Positions 42,396-48,701 of a stretch of 64,000 nucleotides of DNA are shown one piece after another. The stretch's first letter is position 1. The number at the start of each line of letters is the position of its first letter. The stretch covers positions 1,364,001 through 1,428,000 of the forward strand of contig NZ_VTOJ01000002.1 of the NCBI RefSeq assembly GCF_009176545.1, written 5' to 3'. The notes beneath the pieces were generated by a model, which was given only the letters and a program-made list of their open reading frames with translations, was not told where the DNA came from and searched no databases. Position numbers and translations under genes: made by a program. This DNA is from Salinigranum salinum (GTDB lineage Archaea > Halobacteriota > Halobacteria > Halobacteriales > Haloferacaceae).

Positions 42396-43607
42396 ATGGC
42401 TTCGCTTCCGATCGAGGTGCTCTTCGGGCTCTATCTCGGCCTGCTGACGGGCATCGTCCCGGCGCTCGTCTCCGGCGTGCTCGGCTTCGTCTTCAAGTAC
42501 GTCACGAACGTGACCATCCCCGGTCTCGGGGTCGTCGTCCTCTCGCTCGCCATCGCGGGTGCCAACGGCGGCCTCATGGCGCTGAACGACCCGACGATCA
42601 TCGGCTCCGGCGCGCGGTTCGTCGTCGCCATCCTCGTGGTGATGATGCTGTCGCTGTACGCCCACAGTCAGGGCGACAAACTCGGCGCGGCGACGCCGCG
42701 ACGACTGAACCTCCGCAAACTGACGGAGCGAACGCTCAGTACGGACGTGGTCGAACTCGTCGGCGGCCGCGGACAGGTCCGCGTCACCGTCTCCGGCGAG
42801 GTCGGCGACATCGAGGGGTATCCGGCGCTCCCCGCGGATCTCAGAGCGACGATCCGTGACGGCGAGTGGACCTTTTCGGCCGACGTGCCGCTGATCGAAC
42901 TCGAGACCCGCGTCGCCGACCGCCTCCGTTCCGAGTTCGACCTCGCCGACGTCTCCGTCCGGCTCGACGAACGGGCGCGGGCGACTGTCAACGCCGCGCC
43001 GCCGATCGGTGCGCTCTCGAAGCGAATACCGAAAGGGCAACGCGCCGTCTCCGTGACTGCGCTGCTCCCGAGTGGGCTGGTCCACGGTGACGAGGTCGAC
43101 GTCGTCGCCGACGGCCGCACCGTCTCGGGAATCGTGCTCGGCGCGAAGAGCGGGGGATCGAAAGCGGGGGCGGCCGACGTAGCGACCGACGGGGGGGCGG
43201 ACGCGGCGACACCGACGCCGGCGACGCCGGCGGCGACCGGCGGCGAGGGTCGGCTGACGGTCGCCGTGAGCCGGAGTGACGCCGAGTTCCTCCTCGGAAC
43301 CTCGACGGCCGACCGCCTCGTCGTCAGGTCACGCGGCGTCCGCCGGGAGTTCGAGCTCATCTCGCTGCTCCGGCGCGCCGGCCGGCGCTTCCGCAAGCTC
43401 ACCGTCCGCGACGACGGCGCGCTCGCCGGTGTCACGCTCGGCGAAGCGAACGTCCGCGACAGCTACCGTGTCGCCGTCCTCGCGATCCGACACGAGGGTG
43501 CGTGGCGGATCGCACCCCGAGGGTCGCAGACTGTCGCGGCCGACGACGAACTCGTCGTCGTGGGGACGCGCGAGACGCTCGCCGCCTTCGAGGAGGCCGT
43601 CGCGTGA
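42396..43607 (+). CDS. Membrane protein with TrkA-C-like domain, copy 1
   Basis: A 403-residue protein. The first 90 residues hold about three helices (PIEVLFGLYLGLLTGIVPAL, IPGLGVVVLSLAIAGANGG, FVVAILVVMMLSLYAHSQGD). A soluble region follows with GGRGQVRVTVSGEVGDIEG, a Thr/Ala/Pro linker near residue 270, and a C-terminal RCK_C/TrkA-C-like domain (EANVRDSYRVAVLAI to AADDELVVVGTRETLAAFE). Such domains bind ligands such as cyclic di-AMP or nucleotides in K+ transport systems. No pore signature is visible, so it is more likely a regulatory or accessory protein. It is divergent from the channel gene. Confidence 0.83.
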   Translation: MASLPIEVLFGLYLGLLTGIVPALVSGVLGFVFKYVTNVTIPGLGVVVLSLAIAGANGGLMALNDPTIIGSGARFVVAILVVMMLSLYAHSQGDKLGAATPRRLNLRKLTERTLSTDVVELVGGRGQVRVTVSGEVGDIEGYPALPADLRATIRDGEWTFSADVPLIELETRVADRLRSEFDLADVSVRLDERARATVNAAPPIGALSKRIPKGQRAVSVTALLPSGLVHGDEVDVVADGRTVSGIVLGAKSGGSKAGAADVATDGGADAATPTPATPAATGGEGRLTVAVSRSDAEFLLGTSTADRLVVRSRGVRREFELISLLRRAGRRFRKLTVRDDGALAGVTLGEANVRDSYRVAVLAIRHEGAWRIAPRGSQTVAADDELVVVGTRETLAAFEEAVA

Positions 43608-43753
43608 CGCTCGCGTGCCGGGGTGAGATTGCCCCACCGGGCGACCGGACGCCCTCGCCCGGCCGGGACGAGCGGGTCGCTGCGTCGCGATCCGTCACCG
43701 GCCCGGGCGAGTGCAGGCAGAACGCGTATACTGTTCGGGCGAGTTGCCCATGT

Positions 43754-44974
43754 ATGGCTTCCATCCCGATCGAGGTGCTCTTCGGGCTCTACCTCGGGGT
43801 CCTCACGGGCATCGTCCCGGCGATGGTGTCGGCAGTGCTCGGCTTCCTATTCAAGTACGTCACGGACGTCACCATCCCAGGGTTCGGTGTCATGGTGCTC
43901 GCCCTGGCGATCGCGGGCGCCAACGGCGGCCTCCTGGCGCTGTCGGACCCGACGATCATCAGATCGGAGCGCGCCGTCGTCGCCGTCATCGTGGTCCTGA
44001 TGCTGTCGCTGTACGCTCACAACGCGGGAGACAAACTGGGTGCTGCGCTCCCGAAGCGGTTGAACCTCCGGAAGCTGACCGAACGAACGCTCAGCACGGA
44101 CGTGGTCGAACTCGTCGGCGGCCGCGGACAGGTCCGCGTCACCGTCTCCGGCGAGGTCGGCGACATCGAGGGATATCCGGCACTGCCCGCGGAACTCCGG
44201 AACGGCATCCGCGAGGGCGAGTGGACCTTCCCCGCCGACGTCCCCCTCGTCGAACTCGAGAGCCGCTTCGCCGACCGCCTCCGCTCGGAGTTCGACCTCG
44301 CCGACGTCAGCGTCAGGCTCGACGAACGCGCCCAGGCCGCCGTCAACGCCGCGCCGCCGATCGGTGCGCTCTCGAAGCGGATCCCACCCGGTCGGCGTGC
44401 CGTCTCCGTCGCGGCGCTGCTCCCCACCGGGCTGGCGCGCGGCGACGAGGTCGACGTCGTCGCCGGCGGTCGCACCGTCTCGGGGACCGTCGTCAGCGCG
44501 AGGAGCGAGCCGACAGCCGAGGCGGCCGGCGCAGCGACCGACGGGGGGATGGACGCAGCAGCGGCGACAGCGGCGACACCGACGCCGACGACCCCGACGA
44601 CGACCGGCGGCGAGGGTCGGCTGACGGTCGTCGTGAGCCGGAGTGACGCCGAGTTCCTCCTCGGAACCCCGACGACCGACCGCCTCGTCGTCAGGTCACG
44701 CGGCGTCCGCCGGGAGTTCGAGCTCGTCTCGCTGCTCCGGCGCGCCGGCCGGCGCTTCCGCAAGCTCACTGTCCGCGACGACGGCGCGCTCGCCGGCGCC
44801 ACCCTCGGCGAGGCGAACGTCCGCGACAGCTACGCCGTGGTCGTCTTCGCCGTCAGACACGAGGGGCGCTGGCAGCTCATGCCACGCGGGTCGCAGGCCG
44901 TCGCGGCCGGCGACGAGCTGTTCGCCGTCGGGACGCGCGAGACGCTCGCCGCCTTCGAGGAGGCCGTCGCGTGA
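43754..44974 (+). CDS. Membrane protein with TrkA-C-like domain, copy 2
   Basis: A 406-residue close paralogue of the protein at 42396-43607, with the same start (MASIPIEVLFGLYLG), identical central blocks such as TERTLSTDVVELVGGRG, and the same C-terminal GTRETLAAFEEAVA. Differences concentrate in the Thr/Ala-rich linker and in the helices. A 77-bp stretch (44096-44172) is identical in DNA to 42741-42817, including third positions, pointing to a recent duplication or gene conversion. Its stop codon overlaps the start of the next gene (GTGA), so those two are translationally coupled. Confidence 0.83.
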   Translation: MASIPIEVLFGLYLGVLTGIVPAMVSAVLGFLFKYVTDVTIPGFGVMVLALAIAGANGGLLALSDPTIIRSERAVVAVIVVLMLSLYAHNAGDKLGAALPKRLNLRKLTERTLSTDVVELVGGRGQVRVTVSGEVGDIEGYPALPAELRNGIREGEWTFPADVPLVELESRFADRLRSEFDLADVSVRLDERAQAAVNAAPPIGALSKRIPPGRRAVSVAALLPTGLARGDEVDVVAGGRTVSGTVVSARSEPTAEAAGAATDGGMDAAAATAATPTPTTPTTTGGEGRLTVVVSRSDAEFLLGTPTTDRLVVRSRGVRREFELVSLLRRAGRRFRKLTVRDDGALAGATLGEANVRDSYAVVVFAVRHEGRWQLMPRGSQAVAAGDELFAVGTRETLAAFEEAVA

Positions 44975-46233
44975 TCTCCCTCTCTCTCTCCCTGGTCCCG
45001 ATCCAACTGGGCGCGCTCGAGGACCCGGCGGTCGTCCGACGCGTGGGCAAGTTGATCGCGTTCGTCGTCGCTGCGGGTGCGGTTTCGGCGCTGTCGGCGC
45101 TCGCGTTCCGGTGGTACACGCGCGAGCCGGTCCCGATCGGCGTGGCGACGCTCCTGGGGCTCTCTGTCGTCGCCATCTACCTCAACACCGTCGGGTTGTT
45201 CACGCAGCTCGTCGGCAGCGGATCGGGGGCGATCTTCGAGCTCGATGTGGTGGTGTTCAACGTCGCCACCATCGGGCTCGCCGCGGTCGTCGCACCGGTC
45301 GGGCGGCGGATCGGCGACCGGATCGCGACCGACGTCTTCGCCGTCGCCGGCGTGAAGGACCTCGACGCGGAGGTGTCGCGCATCGTCCGGACCGTCGGCC
45401 GGGTCACCTCCGTCACCATCCCCGACGCCGAGGACATCGAGGACATGGAGAGCTACGACCCCGTCGCGGCCGACGTGAAAGCGGAGATGGCGGGGAAGGC
45501 GCTGCTGTTCCCGAACCGGCTCACCGTCGAGGAGCTCCACGATCGGCTGATCACCCGGCTGAAAGACGACTACCGCGTCGGCTACGTCGACGTCGAACTG
45601 ACCGAACGCGGGGAGATCGAGTACCTCGCCGTGGGGAGCCGCGCCGCCGGCATCGGTCCGACGCTCGGCCACGGCAGCGTGGCGGTGTCGCTCCGGGCAG
45701 ACCCCGCGAACGCCGCGAGCCCGGGTGATATCGTCCAGGTGTGGCGGCCGGCGCGCGTCGACGTCGCGGACGACGGGACGGAACAGCGTCGGCCGCCCGA
45801 ACGGCTGCTCACGGGCGAACTCCGGGCACGCGCCGACGACGTCGTCACCCTCGCGGTCGACGAGAAGGACGCCGAGAAGCTCGACGCGTCGACGACCTAC
45901 CGGCTCATCTCGCTCCCGGCCGAACCGCAGGTCGACCGCGAGTTCGCCTCGCTCCTGCGCGCGGCCGACGAGACGATGGCCGCCGTCAGCATCGAGCAGG
46001 GGTCGGCGGTCGTCGGCGAAACGCTCGGGGCGCTCGACGTGACCGTCGCCGCGATCCGCTCCGCGGCGGGCGGTATCGAGGCCATCCCGACCCGGGCACG
46101 GCCGATCCAGGTCGGTGACACGCTGTACATCGTCGCCCGTCCCGAGGTGCTCAGACGGCTCGAGGCCCGCACGAACGTCGTGGTCGACGTGCCGCCGTCG
46201 GCCGAGTCGACGCTGGAGGCGTCGGTCGACTGA
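44971..46233 (+). CDS. Membrane protein with TrkA-C-like domains, third in cluster
   Basis: A 420-residue protein distantly related to the two upstream copies. Three N-terminal helices (LIAFVVAAGAVSALSALAF, GVATLLGLSVVAIYLNTVGL, DVVVFNVATIGLAAVVAPVG) precede a soluble part with VTSVTIPDAEDIEDMESYDP, LTVEELHDRLITRLKDDYRV and a C-terminal TrkA-C-like domain (TLGALDVTVAAIRSAA to QVGDTLYIVARPEVLRRLE). The GTG start overlaps the preceding stop by four bases. The three proteins probably work as one complex, perhaps with the divergent K+ channel; this is inferred from coupling and shared domains. Confidence 0.82.
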   Translation: MISLSLSLVPIQLGALEDPAVVRRVGKLIAFVVAAGAVSALSALAFRWYTREPVPIGVATLLGLSVVAIYLNTVGLFTQLVGSGSGAIFELDVVVFNVATIGLAAVVAPVGRRIGDRIATDVFAVAGVKDLDAEVSRIVRTVGRVTSVTIPDAEDIEDMESYDPVAADVKAEMAGKALLFPNRLTVEELHDRLITRLKDDYRVGYVDVELTERGEIEYLAVGSRAAGIGPTLGHGSVAVSLRADPANAASPGDIVQVWRPARVDVADDGTEQRRPPERLLTGELRARADDVVTLAVDEKDAEKLDASTTYRLISLPAEPQVDREFASLLRAADETMAAVSIEQGSAVVGETLGALDVTVAAIRSAAGGIEAIPTRARPIQVGDTLYIVARPEVLRRLEARTNVVVDVPPSAESTLEASVD

Positions 46234-46304
46234 TTGCACGGCGGAAGTGATGTGCTCGGCACGAGCCGGGTGAAGGATATTTCTCCAACGCAGTCCCGAA
46301 AAAA

Positions 46305-46313
46305 CGCTTTACA
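46305..46313 (+). promoter_or_regulatory. TATA-like box for the membrane protein at 46340
   Basis: CGCTTTACA, 27-35 bp before the ATG at 46340. Its position favours that ATG over a GTG at 46319. Confidence 0.45.
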
Positions 46314-46339
46314 CCGCCGTGGCCGTACCGACGGTGTCG

Positions 46340-47038
46340 ATGTCACCCCGCTCAGATCTCCAGACGAACGAGGATCAGCGGCTCTCCACACCCGCGACGA
46401 CCGCGCCCGACTCCCGCCTCGCCACGGTCGGTCGGTGGCTCTGGACCAGCGGATACCAGGGACTCGGCCAGGTGGCGCTGCTGTCGGCACCGGTGCTGTG
46501 GCTCGTCTTCCGGTCGCCCCGGGGGGCCGCGTTCCTCAAACCGACCGTGCTGGTGCTCGTCGTCGTGAGTCCGCTCGTCGTCGGCGCGTTCCGCGAGGGC
46601 CACCTCTCCGCGGGCCGTCCGTGGCCGACGATCACGAGCAGCAGCCTCTCCACGGCCGGGGGCTACTGGTCGATCTTCAGACGGGCCGTCCTCCTGAACC
46701 ACGTCCTCGGCGTCGCGGCGTACGGCGGCGCAGCCGTCGGACTGCTCGGGGGGTCGCTCACGCGAGCGGGATCACTCGCCGCCGCACTCTGTGGCGCGCT
46801 GGTACTGGCGTGCTGTGGCGTCGCGGCCGTCCCCTGGCTGACGCCCGAGACGACGCGGGCGACGCTGGGTCGGCTCTGTCTCGCCGTGACTGCGCTGGGC
46901 TTCGCGGTCGCCGTCGGCGCGCCCCTCTCGGGAGACCCCCGGTTCCGCACGGCTCCCGCGGCCTTCGTGCTCCTCGTCTGTCTCTCGGTCGTCGACCTCC
47001 GACCGTGGAGCCGCCTCGCCGCGATCCGGTCGGCGTGA
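46340..47038 (+). CDS. Hypothetical multi-pass membrane protein
   Basis: A 232-residue protein. A 30-residue hydrophilic head (SPRSDLQTNEDQRLSTP) is followed by five or six hydrophobic helices, for example QVALLSAPVLWLVFRSP, KPTVLVLVVVSPLVVGAF and GSLAAALCGALVLACCGVAAVPWL. I recognise no family. Its neighbours, the TrkA-C cluster and the SAMP-like gene, give no clear functional link, and it has its own promoter box. Cys-Cys in a helix is unusual in this acidic proteome but not diagnostic. Confidence 0.6.
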   Translation: MSPRSDLQTNEDQRLSTPATTAPDSRLATVGRWLWTSGYQGLGQVALLSAPVLWLVFRSPRGAAFLKPTVLVLVVVSPLVVGAFREGHLSAGRPWPTITSSSLSTAGGYWSIFRRAVLLNHVLGVAAYGGAAVGLLGGSLTRAGSLAAALCGALVLACCGVAAVPWLTPETTRATLGRLCLAVTALGFAVAVGAPLSGDPRFRTAPAAFVLLVCLSVVDLRPWSRLAAIRSA

Positions 47039-47160
47039 GTCGCGGACGGGCGGCTCGCACCGCCGATCGGACGGACGGACGGACAGCTGTGGCGTTCTCG
47101 ACGACGACCCGGACGGCCGGCGGCGCAACCCTCTTTGAGTCGCGCGCTTCGAAGGGGAGT

Positions 47161-47451
47161 ATGGAACTCGAGTGGAAGCTGTTCGCCGACCTGAAAGAAC
47201 GCGCCGGCGACGGGCGCGTGACCGTCGAACTCGACGAGGACGCCACGGTCGAAGCGGCGCTCGTCGCGCTCGTGGAGGCGCGTCCGGGCCTCGACGGTCG
47301 CGTGTTCGACGCGGACGGGCAGCTGTTCGATCACGTGAACGTGCTGAAGAACGGGGAGAACGTCCAGACGAGCGGCGGCGGGCTCGGGACGCCGGTCGAA
47401 GCGGGCGACGAACTGGCGCTGTTCCCGCCGGTCAGCGGTGGCCGGCGGTAG
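47161..47451 (+). CDS. samp1: SAMP1-like ubiquitin/MoaD-fold small modifier protein
   Basis: A 96-residue beta-grasp protein: ELEWKLFADLKERAG, DEDATVEAALVALVEARPGL, LFDHVNVLKNGENVQ and a C-terminal DELALFPPVSGG. This matches haloarchaeal SAMP1, which is adenylated by UbaA and either conjugated to lysines or thiocarboxylated for molybdopterin synthesis. Unlike the SAMP1 sequence I know, the Gly-Gly is not the C-terminus: Arg-Arg follows before the stop, so a protease step would be needed to expose the diglycine. It is convergent with the Rieske gene, with 7 bases between stops. Confidence 0.85.
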   Translation: MELEWKLFADLKERAGDGRVTVELDEDATVEAALVALVEARPGLDGRVFDADGQLFDHVNVLKNGENVQTSGGGLGTPVEAGDELALFPPVSGGRR

Positions 47452-47458
47452 TCGCTAG

Positions 47459-48307
47459 TCAGTCGGGCCGCGGGAGCGCGGTAAACAGCGTCTGGACCAC
47501 GGTGAAGGGGTCGTAGATCGACTGGTGGCACTGACAGTAGACGCCGTCGGCGTTGCCGAACTTGCCGGCGTCGGCCGACTGCTTGAACCCCGGGACGCAA
47601 CAGAAGTGCGTACACTTGTTGAGCCAGGCGATGAAGCCGTCCTGGGTCGCGGCCTCGAAGAACCCGCCGACCTCCGGGGCTCTCTCGGCGACGATGTCGC
47701 TCTTGATCACCTGGATCGGCATCGTGTCCTCGGAGTCCTGCGAGCGCCACGTCCCGGTCGCCGGCTTGCCGATGCCGGGGGTGCCGATGCCGTTGCCCCA
47801 CTCCTGGTAGTCGGAAAAGTCGTCGACGTGGAGTCTGTCGCCGGCGCTGTACGTCTCCTGCTGCCAGGAGTACGCGCCCGAGTCCGAGCGGAAGAAGTTG
47901 TCACCGTCGTACGACGGTGCGAGCTGTTTGTACGACTGGACGCCGCAGTACTGGAACCACTCCGACGAGTAGGTGACGCCGCTGCCGCGGAAGTCCTCGG
48001 TCGCGGCGATCTCGATCTCGACCCCGCCCTGCATCTGCGTGCCCACCTCGGGCCAGACGCCCTTGAGGAAGCCCTCGGAGTCGATCTCGATGGGAATGAG
48101 CGGCATCCCGCGCGGCGCGGGGCCGGCGGTGTTCTCGATGGCGTACGCCTGCGTCGGCCCACCGCCCGCACCGGGGGAGGTCGTCGCCGAGTTGACGGTG
48201 GCCGAGCCAGCGGCGCCGACGCCCGCCAGCGCCGCGCCCCCGACGACGCCCTTGACGAACCGGCGTCGTCCGGATTCAGTGGGGTACTTGTCGTCGCTCT
48301 CGCTCAT
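47459..48307 (-). CDS. Rieske iron-sulfur protein
   Basis: A 282-residue protein with an N-terminal Tat signal-anchor (ESGRRRFVKGVVGGAALAGVG) and a C-terminal Rieske domain whose [2Fe-2S] ligands are C-T-H (NKCTHFCCVPG) and C-Q-C-H (YCQCHQSIYDP). The long middle part (residues 50-200) with WPEVGTQMQGG and SGVTYSSEWFQYCG is typical of haloarchaeal PetA-like proteins. Normally it accepts electrons from quinol in a cytochrome bc-like complex, but no cytochrome b gene is adjacent here. It would sit outside the membrane, anchored by the N-terminal helix. Confidence 0.9.
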   Translation of the reverse strand: MSESDDKYPTESGRRRFVKGVVGGAALAGVGAAGSATVNSATTSPGAGGGPTQAYAIENTAGPAPRGMPLIPIEIDSEGFLKGVWPEVGTQMQGGVEIEIAATEDFRGSGVTYSSEWFQYCGVQSYKQLAPSYDGDNFFRSDSGAYSWQQETYSAGDRLHVDDFSDYQEWGNGIGTPGIGKPATGTWRSQDSEDTMPIQVIKSDIVAERAPEVGGFFEAATQDGFIAWLNKCTHFCCVPGFKQSADAGKFGNADGVYCQCHQSIYDPFTVVQTLFTALPRPD

Positions 48308-48619
48308 ATCAGGGGGTTAGCGCCGCCGGTAAAAAGGGTGACGAAGTGGGTGACCCACGGGGAGAAATCGGGGACCGGGCCGGGTTTCGACGTCGGCGGG
48401 AGCGGGGCTCGTTGCCAGCGACGGGAGCCGACGAGGGATGGAGGACGTGAGAGAGGGCCGCACGACGCCGCATCACCCGCTCCCTTCGCACCGAGTCGAA
48501 TCGAGTCGGCATCCACGCGGGCGACGGTGCTCGTTGTACGGCCCACGGTCGCGCCACTGTACGCCCCTCAACCTCGCCAGAATCCCGCTCCCCGCGGACT
48601 CGCGGGCGGTTCGGCGACT

Positions 48620-48634
48620 GTATAGAATATATAC
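48620..48634. promoter_or_regulatory. Inverted repeat GTATA-N5-TATAC upstream of ppc
   Basis: GTATAGAATATATAC, five-base arms around a five-base centre, 68-82 bp before the ppc ATG. It may be an upstream operator or a second TATA element. Confidence 0.4.
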
Positions 48635-48651
48635 TCGGATGCGGGGCAATT

Positions 48652-48663
48652 TTTCGATCGAAA
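48652..48663. promoter_or_regulatory. Perfect 12-bp palindrome at the ppc promoter
   Basis: TTTCGATCGAAA is fully self-complementary and lies 7 bases upstream of the ppc TATA-like box (TTTTTACAC at 48671-48679). This is a typical place for an archaeal activator or repressor site. Confidence 0.5.
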
Positions 48664-48670
48664 CTCGTAG

Positions 48671-48679
48671 TTTTTACAC
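48671..48679 (+). promoter_or_regulatory. TATA-like box for ppc
   Basis: TTTTTACAC, 23-31 bp before the ATG at 48702; it sets that ATG as the leaderless start. Confidence 0.5.
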
Positions 48680-48701
48680 GAACGACTCCGTACCGGGTCG
48701 C

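Larger units (their letters stand above)
48308..48701. other. 394-base divergent spacer
   Basis: Between the Rieske and ppc genes. The Rieske-proximal part is GC-rich without features; the last 90 bases are AT-rich and hold two inverted repeats and the ppc TATA-like box, listed separately. No gene is seen. Confidence 0.5.

Noticed and set aside
44830..46239. Minus-strand frame opposite the third TrkA-C protein
   Set aside because: A shadow; the plus-strand gene overlaps its upstream neighbour by four bases in the normal operon way and has a recognisable domain.
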